64,000 bases of DNA from Cyrtodaria siliqua (Eukaryota; Mollusca; Bivalvia; Adapedonta; Hiatellidae), in contig JAWPHD010003090.1 of NCBI GenBank assembly GCA_037043455.1, positions 1 through 64,000 of the forward strand. Reading direction: 5' to 3'. Position 1 is the stretch's first letter; every line of letters begins with the position of its first letter. The position numbers were made by a program, and so were the translations under genes. Below are positions 33,300 through 43,854 of the stretch, one piece after another. A model generated the notes under the pieces. It was not told the origin of the DNA. It saw only the letters and a list, made by a program, of their open reading frames with translations, and did not search any database.

Positions 33300-34070
33300 T
33301 ATAAACGGCTTTAATCAGCCAAACCAAACCCCAAACTGAGTTACCAACTGATAATTCATTTTACGCATATTCAATCACGTATATTTAAGGAAACCGGGAA
33401 TAAACCGACACTTTTAATAGTCACAAATACATTATTATTTGATATGAACATGTAGATAGAATGATAAACGGCTGTGTAATGCAATTTTGCCGTTATTTGA
33501 TGGGTTATTTGTTCCTATAATATAATCAAGAACGATAAGCCGTAAGTGGCGGAAGGCTCTCTCATGAAGAGCTTCTAACTTCCATCGAGAACCTTTCTGG
33601 CATTTGCTAGCACAAACTCCCGAGCAGTTGCGTAACCACGTGATCACCCATGTGACCTCTTTGGATATCTCGGAGGCCGTTTTGCTGTCGGAGGGGTATG
33701 AACTGTTGGGGAGTTTGTTGCTAGCATAACACGGCGTCAGAGCAAAATAGTTAGTTCATATAAATAGCTTTACAATAAGTCTAACATTATTTGTATTATT
33801 CTAAATCTAAACCAGTCATGGCCATTGTAATGCCAAAACTTACATTTATGCAAGCAGACACTATTACTTACACTTTATGTGGGTCAATAATTGTATTATT
33901 TTTTAAAAGGTAAACAACTATGCATGCCAAATGGTAAAACTTGCCCAAAGTCTGTTAACCAAGCTGTATACGAACTATAATTGAAGTCCTTTAAATATGT
34001 ATTCAAGTTATTTGTTTTCAAACGTGTGTGTCCACGTGTTGAACAATGTGGGCGCCCGCTCGTCCGGAGA
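33300..34070. other. Stretch without recognised feature
   Basis: No TE or gene signal that I can support. The 70-codon reverse ORF at 33435-33647 lies in a slightly GC-richer patch but has no recognised motif. Confidence 0.35.
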
Positions 34071-34073
34071 TAT

Positions 34074-34419
34074 TCATCTCAGGAGGATAAATGCTACAAT
34101 GGCCAACGCACCAATCCCAGTCGTATAAAAGGAGTTGTTTCCATTGTTCGTATTATTCATTCCATAGTTGTTAGCTCGTGTATGCCATATACCTCCAGGT
34201 CCCCTGCGTACTCTGCGTATGTTCCCATAACTTTGATATGGTGCCTGCGTAAACGGGGTCACTTGGTTGACATTGATAGTATTTAACCTGCCCAGTCGCT
34301 AAAGTTGCCTGAATAACCACAGCCTCTTGTTGTTGTTTGTCACCCACCTTCCATTGCAATTCATTACCACAATATGGGGAATATGTCCGACGTTTAATCT
34401 TAAATAAAACAAAACACAT
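34074..34419 (-). CDS. Possible host exon or retro-copy of a small membrane protein
   Basis: Two overlapping reverse frames look protein-like. One gives RRTYSPYCGNELQWKVGDK and QATLATGQVKYYQCQPSDP. The other gives TPFTQAPYQSYGNIRRVRR, GGIWHTRANNYGMNNTNN and ends with the hydrophobic GALAIVAFILLR and a stop at about 34074. They could be joined by a single-base frameshift near 34255, as in a decayed copy, or by a short intron (donor TGGAAG|GTGGGT, acceptor AACTTTAG). The end resembles a C-terminal membrane segment. The family is unknown, and no TE similarity is seen at this locus. Confidence 0.3.
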
Positions 34420-34544
34420 GTACGTTTCTTTAAAAATAATAGGCGTTACCTACCATTGAAGTGAAATATTATAGTCTGCAGTGATAGATAGCAAAAGCAC
34501 TATTCACATAAGGATGAAGAAACTGCAAGTTTATAACGGTTAGT

Positions 34545-34870
34545 TATCTTGTTGGTCAGGTTTCTGTCAAGTTATTGAGAACTTGCTTTGTGGCTTTCTA
34601 TGATTTGTTTATTGATATTCAAATTACCTGATCATTTATGTGTTATACTTATATTGCCTACTAATCCTGCTTTGTTTGATAGAGAATATAAACTGGAGGG
34701 GATATCTTTATTAACACCTTCTTGTCTTATTTGGGTGACAATAGGGTAAGAGTAAGATGTGATTCACCCTAGAAACTGGCTTAAGAATTAACCCTCAGTG
34801 GATTTTCTTGCTACATACCGTTCAAAGGTCGTAGCCCGTGTGTCAACCCTTTTATGTTTGTGATGTCATA
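34545..34870 (+). mobile_element. PLE 3' UTR, plus strand
   Basis: It contains TCTGTCAAGTTATTGAGAAC, GTGTTATACTTATATTGCCT, GGTGACAATAGGGTAAGAGT and CTACATACCGTTCAAAGG. It ends at about 34870 within TTATGTTTGTGATGTCATAT. The stem-loop side CAGTGGATTTTCTTGCTACA is decayed. It faces the minus-strand copy at 35275, tail to tail. Confidence 0.75.
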
Positions 34871-34874
34871 TCAT

Positions 34875-35260
34875 AATACATAATCAAGGATATATTGCTA
34901 TCTTTAAGCATTTGAATGGTGGCCATTTTGAAATGTGTTAAAAAAAGTAACGGGTGGGGTGTGTTTTGTTTTGGGTGGAGTGGAGTGGGTGTCATTTAAT
35001 ACATTATAGAGGCGCTTAAATCTAAGCCAAAACTAAAATCAAACATTTCTGTGTAAATGGTCATTAGGTTAAGTCATAATTAAGAATATATTGCTCTATT
35101 GAAGCATTTGGATTGCGGCCATTTTTCAATGTGCTAAAAGCAGCTCAAATGGGTAAGGGAAATGACCTTTACTATATTATAGAGGAGCTTAAATCTAAAC
35201 CAAACATAAAATAGAATATCTTTGTGTAAATGGTATTTGTGTTAATAAATACTGATAAAA
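34875..35260 (+). repeat. Two-copy degenerate tandem repeat, about 200 bp
   Basis: Both copies have AATATATTGCT or GATATATTGCT, AAGCATTTG, GCGGCCATTTTT or GTGGCCATTTTG, TATTATAGAGG and GCTTAAATCTAAACCAAA. Starts lie near 34875 and 35078. Confidence 0.55.
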
Positions 35261-35274
35261 GGTGATTTAAAAAA

Positions 35275-37213
35275 TGCATAAAAGTCGAACATAAAATGCA
35301 GCTTTCACTGAACACAGTAAACCCTAAAATACGCAAAGGGACACACTTGAATGGCAATAGCAAAAAAGAATAAAGGCATATGACGTTACAAACATAAAAA
35401 GGGATGACAATAGAGCTATCCCCTTGGAACAGTCAGTGGCAAAAAATACCGCTTGGGGTTTAAGCCAGGTCCTAGGGTGTATCAAACCTCAAGCTTACCC
35501 TACTGTCGTCCGAATAAAACGGTACATTGTAAATAAAGAAATCCCCGCCATGAACTATTCTCTAACCAACAAGGCAGCATTAATAGGCAATATAAGTAAA
35601 ACTCAAAAATGCTCGTGTTCATATAAATAGAAAAAAAATAGCCTAGAAAGCCACAAAGGAGATACTCAATGACTTGGCAGAAGCCAGAGCAACAAGTGAA
35701 TAAACCATTGAGGGCACGACAAGACAAGACTGCAGACAAACAGCAAACGTCACCGTCCTTTTTGGCTTTAGGTAGACGTCATCATAGGGTCCACAGCCTG
35801 TTCGGTCATCGCACAATCAAAGAGGAAAGCATAGTCGAACCGTAAATGTGTCCAACACCGAGCATGCATTACGTTGCAAAATGATAGGGTCAAAACCTAT
35901 TTTGATAAACCTTTTTATCAAGTTTAACAAAGATAGTATGAATGTGATCATGACCAAGGATCTTACGAAGTTTGTAAATCACGTCACCATAAAAGTCAGG
36001 TTATGATAGTCCTCGTCGCAGAAGAGTTCTTAAATTTGGGAAGAAGGTCAGCGTTACGATAATACAATTTTGCAAAGGTTTTACGAAGTTTATGGTAAGG
36101 GTAACCCTGATGGAGTAGCTTTTTAGTTATACAAAGATTACGAATATTAAAGTCCTCAACTCGAATACAAGCTCTAGAAAAATGAATAAGTTGAGACACA
36201 TACACCCCATAAGAAGTTGCTCGGGGAATTTCCCCATCTAAATGGGGATAATCAAAATATCAAAATTAAAATCATCTATCATGTCATATATTTTGCTAAT
36301 TATTTGACCATTCTCAATGGAGAGATGTAAATCAAGAAAAGAAGCGTTAGTATCAGAAATATTAGCTTTGTCAAGTTTGAAGTTCTTTAGGGTATATATT
36401 ATTAACCACAGTAGAAAAGAAAAGGTTGTCAATGTTTAATATGTCATTCAGATACAGAGAGGTGTTATTAAAGGCCCCAATAACATCTTCCTGGGTATCT
36501 GGTGAAAGACTCAACATGAAATCTCTTTCATAGCAATATAAAAACAAATCTGCGACAAATTGCGCACAGTTCGTACCCATAGGGATACCAACAATTTGTC
36601 TATAAACGGCCGTTCCCTACCTGACGAAAATATTATCTAATAGGAAGACGAGTGCGTCACAAACTTGGCAAGTCCACATAGTGTAATTGTCTAAACTGCC
36701 GTTAGTAAAAAAACGCTTTAATATTATTACAGGCCAAAAATGTAGTATTTTCCCTAGCGAATGTTTTTTGAATAAGACCAATAAGCTTGTCTTTGATAAG
36801 TTGATGTGGTAAGGTTGTATATAGTGTAGAGAAGTCATAAGTGCTAATAGATGAAACTTGACGTTTATTGCAAATTTGAACAGGGACGTCTCCTGAAATT
36901 GTATAGTTAGACCAAAACGAATTAATCCAAGAGTTTTCATAAGTTTTATCACAATATTGTTTAACGTGATCTTTAACGGCAGTAAGACAAGAAGTTAAAA
37001 GTTTGGAGATTTTTGTGGTGGTGCAGGCACTAGAATTCGAAATAAAGCAGGCCTTATACGGATTTTTATGTAATTTAGGAATCCAGTACATAGTTGGCAG
37101 TTTGTTCTGCTTTTCGTCTAACCCAGCCTTGAAAGATAACCCACCTGTTAAGTACTGTTGTTGAGTTCTTACTTTATGGGTTCTATGCTTCTGTTTTTTT
37201 ATAATATATATAT
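35275..37213 (-). mobile_element. PLE copy spanning RT0 to 3' end, frameshifted
   Basis: This is the most complete RT-to-3'-end copy. The reverse strand gives, from 37213 down, TGGLSFKAGLDEKQNKLP and YWIPKLHKNPYKACFISNSS, which is the RT0 block with PKLHK. Then follow KLLTSCLTAVKDHVKQYC, STYDFSTLYTTLPHQL (RT1), GTNCAQFVADLFLYC, DFMLSLSPDTQEDV and SLYLNDILNID. In the last, the catalytic aspartate pair is damaged (YLND), so it cannot be active as it stands. The C-terminus and 3' UTR (35280-35760, tip AAAAGTCGAACATAAAATG) follow. Frameshifts split it into at least five frames. Confidence 0.8.
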
Positions 37214-37214
37214 A

Positions 37215-37567
37215 CATGATCATTTATGTGTTTTACTTATATTGCCTATTAATGCTGTCTTGTTGGTTAGAGATTATAATCAGGCGGGGATATCTTTATT
37301 TACACTGTCCTGTTTATTGGGATGAAAATCGGGTAGGAGTGAGGTTTGGCGCACTCTAGAACCTGGATTAACCCCCTCCTCCATCATCGGCCCTTTTTTA
37401 CCACTGACCGTTCCAAGACGGTAGCCCTATTGTCAACCGTTTTCGTGTTTGTGATGTTTTATCTGTCTTTTATTCATCTTTATATAGAGTTGTTCTTTGT
37501 TTCTTTGTGTGTTTGTGGTTGACTGTCGTCCTTGAATGCTACTTTTCCTGTTCGATTTTTATATTCA
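37215..37567 (+). mobile_element. PLE 3' UTR, plus strand
   Basis: It starts abruptly with GATCATTTATGTGTTTTACT next to the 5' edge of the minus-strand copy. It runs through CGGGTAGGAGTGAGGTTTGG and CACTGACCGTTCCAAGACGG to the terminal CCTGTTCGATTTTTATATTC. It is 5'-truncated within the UTR. Confidence 0.8.
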
Positions 37568-37569
37568 CT

Positions 37570-38000
37570 TTTTAAGTTGATGACTGAGCAGCAAAAACAG
37601 GTTGAGCCGTCGAGATTTTCATATCATCCTTCGTAAAAAAATAATGAAACCTAAGGTTATTTAAAGGTACATTAATGTAATGCAAATTTCATATGAAACC
37701 GAACTTATTACGAGAAGGGGCGTAGCTATGTTAATTGAATGTGCAGGTCCCGAAAGTGAAAGTGCTTTCTTGAGTACCTTCCTTCTGTTGCAAAATGTGT
37801 ATATAATACTGTTATGGCCCCAACCTTCCCTCCTCCCTTTAAACTTTACTTTTTTGGAAATTAAAGTACACACGACACCAAAGAAAATGCGGTTATATTT
37901 AAGTTACTGATACAAAATATAATCTCGTTTAGTGACATGTGTGTTCTTTTGTTGCATTTTAATGTCGTCTATACCCAGGGCCTGATTTTATGAAAAAGTA
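37570..38000. other. Stretch without recognised feature
   Basis: Short ORFs on both strands have no recognisable content. No repeats are noted. Confidence 0.3.
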
Positions 38001-39035
38001 TGAAAGGAGAAATTTGAAAATCGTCGAACGCGATAAATACAAAAAATATTGCTGTCTCGGTTTGATTGAGACTATTCATGAACGGTAGTGAAAAGTGCTT
38101 GCTACCGCTCACTCCCTCTAGCCCCGGGTTGAGAAGAAGTCAATATTTAAAATGCCAATAGTACATACATTTGAACCATCCCGAAGATGGTATGATGCAT
38201 ATGACGGTGAACATGGAACCTCCAGTGCGGTATTTTCACACCATACCATGGCCAGCAGCGTATGGTCCCAGTTTCTAACCAAACGCGTTGCTCTTAACGA
38301 GAAAACAATGGGCTAAAGTAGTTGGGAGCAGAAGTTATGAAGCCTGCGTATCACAGGTAACAGTCAAAATACTAAATTAAAAAGCAGACAACATATCCTA
38401 AGAGTGATTAAACAATACTCAGAACCTTTAAAGGCTGGAGTTATAAAACAACTTACGACACTTGTGATCGTTAGTATATTTCTTAAATGATTTACTATGA
38501 ATTACACTTTACAAATAAATGCCATTTCAATTCACTTTCGTATACATGTGATACACTACGTGATCATATAATTGCCTGCGTTGAATGCTTCGGTGGACAA
38601 AAGGTATTTTTAAACGTCAGAGTATTTAGTCAATAGAGTGTCCTGTATAATATGTCGGATAATTCAGGTCGCTCCATTGCATTTAAAACCAGACAAACCA
38701 AAAGCATCGCCGGTTACGAATGGCAATGTCTATAAAGAATTATCGGTAAATATTTTGCAATTTTAAATGTGGGGTCTCAATGGAGGTAACGAGACACTGT
38801 AATTAAGTTGTTTTGAATAAAAAAGTAAATATATTTGAATAGTTCTTTGCGTTATGGTAACAGACTTGTATCGGTAAAAAATATTGCATTCTCGGTTGGC
38901 TTCAGACTGTTCATGAACGGTAGTGAAATATGCTTTCTACCGTTCACGGGTTGAGCAGAACTCAATATTCATAAAGTCAATAGTACAGAATGTTAACCAT
39001 CCCGAAGATGGCATGCACATCTTTTCAATGTTAAT
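38000..39035. repeat. Hairpin-family subfamily copies and dispersed repeats
   Basis: Copies at 38000-38240 and 38865-39030 share AAAAATATTGC, CTCGGTTTGATTGAGACTAT, CATGAACGGTAGTGAAA, TTGCTACCG and CCATCCCGAAGATGG. They match 57770-57935 and 58245-58345. Two possible stems exist: GTCTCGG../..GAGAC and CGGTAG../..CTACCG. The part at 38333-38435 is the block shared with 8085-8165. Confidence 0.6.
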
Positions 39036-40030
39036 TTGTAAGATCACGAACAAATGATTTTGTGTACTGTCTAGCATGGCCAAATCATTGAACACATCAA
39101 ACGGGTTCTATAAATGACTTTACAGCCATATTTTAAAAAATCACTAGGATGGTTAATATCATGCCTGTTAATAGCTAAACATTTAAGAATTTGAGTGACG
39201 ATCAATAGTTTCGTAAGGGTGCACATGCCTTTCTAAAAATAACACATCTTGACTTGAATTATCCAGGGTAGTGATAGGCAAAACGCCAAAAAACAACAAC
39301 AACAAAAACAAATCCAGGGTTGGGATATGCAAAATTCCAACCCAACATTTATTGGTTAGGATATAATCAAGGGAAAATTGATGTATATACTTGGTTGGCA
39401 TGTATGAATGACAGTAAAAGGTTTTGCTGTTACACTACATGCCGCCATACTCAATATGCTAGTATTGTGTTGATTCAGTTTTCTTACAAAATAAGCATGA
39501 GACAAAATATTAACCTTAACTACTAGTAGACACTGGAATCTTTAAAGTAGCTCAACGCGGCATATGCATCGACAAAACTGTGTCGGCACTTAGTAATATA
39601 TATATCCTTAGCAAATACGCAAGCTATGTAGGACATCTAACAAGAGGCCGCGATTTTGAAAGTCATCAAGAATGTCGTGTATCCCTTTAAAGGGTTGAAT
39701 TAACCTACAAAATTTTCTCTTTTTCTAAATACACTTGCATTAATCAATACGAGTCAAATTTATCTAAGATTTTATATTACGATGTGCTATATTAACGTTC
39801 ACTTGATACTGTCTTTTTGAAACAAATAGCGTCTAATTTCGAGCAAACTTTATTTTTCAAAGAGGCGGAGCTACCGCTCACAAATCTAATGTGTCCCACT
39901 AGAAAAATGATATTCCACTTTTGGTAGAATACAATGACGGTAGTTGTCTCGTTTGTACTGTTTTATTGTCATTTTCCCAAGGCATGTTTTTGTTGGTACT
40001 ATAATAACGGTAAATGGAATTTGCCATTCA
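39036..40030. other. Stretch without recognised feature
   Basis: It includes the word GTATCCCTTTAAAGGG at 39678, which resembles a MITE end, but no complete element is visible. Confidence 0.3.
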
Positions 40031-40034
40031 CTAC

Positions 40035-40425
40035 TGGAGTTACTTGCTTTGTGGCTTTCTAGTTTTTTTATATTATATATACAATGTAATTTATGTGTTT
40101 TACTTATATTGCTTATTAATGCCGCTTTGTTTGTTAGAGAATATCACCTGGCGGGGATATCTTTTTTTACAATGTCCCGTTTTATTGGGATGACAATAGG
40201 GCAAGTGTGAGGTTTGGTGCACCCTAGAACCTGGCTTAAACCCCCAACGGCCCTATTTGCCACTGACCTTCCCAAGGCGGTAACACTGTTGTCAACCCTT
40301 TTATGTTTGTGATGTCATATCTTGCCTTTTATTAATCTTTGTAGTTGCTGTTTGTTTCTGTGCGTGTTTGTGGTTGACTGTGGTCTTTGAATGCTGCATT
40401 TCCTGTTCGACTTTTATAACCACTT
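40035..40425 (+). mobile_element. PLE 3' UTR, plus strand
   Basis: From TACTTGCTTTGTGGCTTTCT it continues through GGGATGACAATAGGGCAAGT and CACTGACCTTCCCAAGGCGG to the terminal CCTGTTCGACTTTTATAACC at 40406-40425. Only about 30 bp separate it from the inverted next copy. Confidence 0.8.
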
Positions 40426-40444
40426 TCAAAACCGCATACAAATA

Positions 40445-40840
40445 AGTATAAAAGTCGAACAGGAAATGCAGCTTTCACAGAACACAGTAAACAAAAAAAC
40501 AAGCAAATCGACAAACAGGAATGGCATGTTAATAAGGAATAAAGGCATATTACGTCATAAACTCAAAAAAGGTTGACAATTGGGCTACCGCTTTGGAACG
40601 GTGGGTGGTAGAAAAGGCCGCTGGGGGTTTAAACAAATATAGATATAAAAATCGAACAGGAAAAGCATCATTCAAGGACGACAGTCAACCACAAACATAG
40701 TAAAATATATAATTAAGAATTGATTCGATATGTGCGACTTTAATGTCCACCCTTTTGTGTTTGTGATGTCTTATTTGGCCTTTAATTCATATTTAAATGT
40801 GTTCTTTCGTTCTGTGTGTGTTTGTGTTGGACAAAATATT
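40445..40840 (-). mobile_element. PLE 3' end fragments, minus strand
   Basis: The first runs from ATAAAAGTCGAACAGGAAAT (40447) to GGGGGTTTAAAC at about 40634. Directly after it comes a second tip (ATATAAAAATCGAACAGG at 40643) ending at about 40700. A small plus-strand piece (CTTTTGTGTTTGTGATGTCT) at 40750-40840 is the opposite orientation. At least three truncated ends are packed into 400 bp. Confidence 0.7.
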
Positions 40841-40894
40841 GATTAAAACTGTTTACTCTGTACTTTAAATGGTTCTGACTGATGAATATGAACG

Positions 40895-41325
40895 AGTCAA
40901 TGAAAGGGAAAGTAGCATTCAAGGAGGAGAGTCAACCTCAAAAAACAGAAACAAACACGCAAACAGACAAACAAGAAGGCAAAAGTAATAATAAATGCAA
41001 ACGACATCACAAACACAAAAGGATTGAAAATAGGGCTAAACCTCACACTTACCCTACTGTCATCCCATTAAAACAGGAGTGTAAATAAAGAAATCCCCGC
41101 CATGATCTAATCTCTAACCAACAAGGCAGCATCAATAGGCAATATAATTAAAACAACACAAATATGCTCGTGTAAATATAATACAAAAGAACAATAGCCT
41201 AGAAAGCCACAATGAAGGTACTCAATGACTTGGCAGAAGCCAGAGCAACAAGAAAACAAACCATTAAAGGTACGACAAGAAAGATGATAGACAATCATCA
41301 AACGCCACCGTCCCAATTGGTTTTA
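40895..41325 (-). mobile_element. PLE 3' UTR, minus strand
   Basis: AAAGGGAAAGTAGCATTCAA is followed by a deletion of the hairpin core (GGGCTA joins directly to AACCTCACACTTACCC). Then come CCCCGCCATGATCTAAT, GACTTGGCAGAAGCC and ACGCCACCGTCCCAATTGG. It joins at about 41326 to the plus-strand copy, making a palindromic junction. Confidence 0.75.
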
Positions 41326-41352
41326 CAGGGACTATCACAACCTGACTTCTAT

Positions 41353-42645
41353 CACTAGCGGATCCAGGGGGGGGGGCGCACCCGGCGCGCGCCCCCCCTA
41401 AAAATTCCGGATCATACATGTATGTCCATTTTACTATAGATAAAATATCAAATACGCCCTCAGTATAAAAAAATTTCTCGCTCGCTTCGCTCGCTCGAAG
41501 CATCATGGCTAATGAGTGGTTTAATTAACACATTGTTAAATCCTTTTATTTGACAACGGACTTTATAATTCATACATGTATGTCCATGTTACTGTAGATA
41601 ATATATCAAAAAATTTCGATGCACGCCCTCAGTATAAAAAAAATTCTCGCTCGCTCGACGCATAATGGCTAATGAGTGGTTTAATTAACACGTTGTTAAA
41701 TCCGTTTATTTGAAAACGGACTTTTTATTCATACATGTATGTCCATGTTACTGTAGATAATATATCAAACAATTTCGTTGCACGCCCTCAGTATAAACAA
41801 ATTTCTCGCTCGCTCGACGCATAATGGCTAATGAGTGGTTTAATTAACACGTTGTTAAATCCGTTTATTTGAAAACGGACTATTTTTATTCATACATGTA
41901 TGTCCATGTTATTGTAGATAAAATATCAAACAATTTCGTTGCACGCCCTCAGTATAAACAAATTTCTCGCTCGCTCGACGCATAATGGCTAATGAGTGGT
42001 TTAATTAACACGTTGTTAAATCCGTTTATTTGAAAACGGACTTTTTTTATTCATACATGTATGTCCATGTTATTGTAGATAAAATATCAAACAATTTCGT
42101 TGCACGCCCTCAGTATAAACAAATTTCTCGCTCGCTCGACGCATAATGGCTAATGAGTGGTTTAATTAACACGTTGTTAAATCCGTTTATTTGAAAACGG
42201 ACTTTTTTTATTCATACATGTATGTCCATGTTATTGTAGATAAAATATCAAACAATTTCGTTGCACGCCCTCAGTATAAAAAAAATTCTCGCTCGCTTCG
42301 CTCGCTTGACGCATAATGGCTAATGAGTGGTTTAATTAACACATTGTTAAATTCTTTTATTTGAAAACGGACTTTTGTTATTCATACGTGTATGTCCATG
42401 TTACTGTAGATAAAACATCAAACAATTTAGATGGACGCCCTCAGTATAATTTTTTTTCTCGCTCGCTCGACGCATAATGGCTAATAAGTGGTTTAATTAA
42501 CACATTGTTAAATCTTTTTATTTGAAAACGGACTTTTTTACCCTATAAATGCACTACCGCAAACGTTTTATGAGGCTAGAGACGGACCCGAAAATTGACC
42601 AAAATATTACGCCCCCCCTAAGCTGAAATCCTGGATCCGCCCCTC
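41353..42645. mobile_element. TIR element carrying seven 160-bp satellite units
   Basis: It is bounded by the 5-bp target duplication TCTAT (41348-41352 and 42646-42650). The ends are inverted: CACTAGCGGATCCAGG on the left and, reversed, GAGGGGCGGATCCAGGATTT on the right, followed by G-rich subterminal runs. The inside is nearly all tandem repeat. It encodes no transposase, so it is non-autonomous. It sits inside a PLE RT, so the empty site can be read from other PLE copies. The superfamily is uncertain; the ends do not identify it. Confidence 0.85.
41460..42535. repeat. Satellite-like array, about 160 bp x 7
   Basis: Each unit holds CTCGCTCGCTCGACGCATAA, GGCTAATGAGTGGTTTAATT, CGTTTATTTGAAAACGGAC, CATACATGTATGTCCATGTT and GCACGCCCTCAGTATAAA. 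ATAATGGCTAATGAG anchors fall near 41663, 41822, 41982, 42143, 42313 and 42473, plus a variant near 41502. Central units are almost identical, and the outer ones diverge. CCGTTTATTTGAAAACGG can form a small hairpin. Confidence 0.92.
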
Positions 42646-43289
42646 TCTATGGTGATGTGATTTATAAACTTCGTAAGATTCTAGGTCATGATCACTTTCA
42701 TACTATCTTTGTTAAACATGTTAAAAAGTTTATCAAAAGAGGTTATGACCCTATCATTTTTCAGGCTGTGGACCCTATGATGACGCCTACCTAAAGCCCA
42801 TTGGGACGGTGGCGTTTGATGTTTGTCCATGATCTTTCTTGTCGTGCCCTTAATGGTTTATTCTCTTACTGCTCTGGCTTCTGCAAAGTCATTGAGTACC
42901 TTCATTGTGGCTTTCTAGGCTATTGTTTTTTTGTATTATATTTACACGAGCATATTTGTGTTTTACTTATATTGCCTATTGATGCTGCCGTGTTGGTTAG
43001 AGATTAGATCATGGCGGGGATTTCTTTATTTACACTGTCCTGTTTAAATAGGATGACAGTAGGGTAAGTGTGAGGTTTGGTGACCCTAGAACCGGTTTAA
43101 ACCCCCAGTGGCCTACTTTGCCACTGACCGTTCCAAGGCGGTAACCCTATTGTCAACCCTTTCGTGTTTGTGTTGTCTTTTGTATTTAATATTGCCTTTG
43201 CCTTCTTGTTTGTCTGTTTGCATGTTTGTTTCTGTGTTTTTTGGTTGACTGTCCTCCTTGAATGCTACTTTCCCTGTCCGATTTTTTGT

Positions 43290-43425
43290 AGTTCTTTAGG
43301 TAGGCGTCATCATAGGGTCCACAGCCTGTCCGGTCATCGTTCAACTAAAGAGGAAAGCATAGTGGCGAACTGTAAAAGGGTCAACCACCAAGCATGCAGT
43401 ACGTTGCAAAATGATAGGTAAATTC
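43290..43425 (-). mobile_element. PLE RT C-terminal fragment, minus strand
   Basis: TTTAGGTAGGCGTCATCATA, CTGTCCGGTCATCG and AGCATGCAGTACGTTGCAAA correspond to the last 45 codons of the RT read in reverse. It begins directly after the plus-strand 3' end at 43285, so a third copy is fused in inverted order. Confidence 0.75.
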
Positions 43426-43429
43426 AATG

Positions 43430-43850
43430 AATACCAAAAAGTAGTATATAAGCCAAAAAGCGATGCGTCCGATATACTAATTTTATCTAACCTTTGTACA
43501 GGCTAAAGTAGAAATATGGTCCGACAGAACATGCAGAATTCACAGAACGCAGTCAACGCAAAACACCGCACACATGCAACGCCTGTCGAAGACGCCACGA
43601 TATAGTTGTTTTTCTTCATGACGTCAGATAACCTTACGTACAATACACGCCAGAGTATTCCGCATTAATTTGCTTTATTCGTCACTGGCTAATAAAGGAA
43701 AATGTATTAGGCCACCCCTTTACCGGGCACAAAAGCGTTAGTTTCGTGTTTTTTTTCTTTCGGATTCTTCATAAATAATGTATTTTATAATGTTGTTTTC
43801 TTTTCTTTTAAAATGTGCTCATATAGTTTGTATTACCCGTGTTACATTTT
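43430..43850. other. Mostly unrecognised; very decayed PLE tip at 43510-43580
   Basis: TGGTCCGACAGAACATGCAG and CACAGAACGCAGTCAACG resemble the PLE end of the GCTTTCACAGAACACAG subfamily. The rest is not recognised. Confidence 0.35.
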
Positions 43851-43854
43851 ACGC

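Larger units (their letters stand above)
27570..33300. repeat. Paralogous segment 2 (compare 23690-26200)
   Basis: This is the expanded counterpart of the first segment; the matches are listed there. Extra material accounts for the larger size. It includes hairpin-family copies (28000-28370), a PLE tip (28835-28955), a degenerate tandem expansion (29600-30560), a 740-bp insertion with a 12-bp target duplication (31311-32050) and the 34-bp minisatellite (32633-32836). A third tail-only relative lies at 50640-50830. Confidence 0.65.
41328..43285 (+). mobile_element. PLE copy (RT C-terminus + 3' UTR) hosting a DNA element
   Basis: The coding piece GLSQPDFY ends at 41352 and resumes at 42651 as GDVIYKLRKILGHDHFHTIF and KRGYDPIIF. 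After a deletion it gives QAVDPMMTPT and a stop. The 3' UTR follows with an intact conserved hairpin (CAGTGGCCTACTTTGCCACT plus G, about 43107). The terminus is CCTGTCCGATTTTTTGTAG. The interruption at 41353-42645 is a separate transposon. Confidence 0.8.

Noticed and set aside
40868..40895. CTGATGA...GAAA beside a PLE 3' end, as PLEs may carry hammerheads
   Set aside because: The sequence between the two core words cannot form a stable stem II, and no matching cleavage-side strand was found.
41655..41720. CTAATGAG plus GAAAAC in the 160-bp satellite as a hammerhead (retrozyme)
   Set aside because: The core has CTAATGA in place of CTGATGA in every unit, a change expected to abolish activity, and stem II does not form.
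42801..43007. 68-residue ORF, also seen reversed at 20379-20645, 41107-41316 and 35500-35739
   Set aside because: It is a shared open frame in the PLE 3' UTR, broken in other copies and lacking codon-level conservation that I can see. It is treated as UTR.
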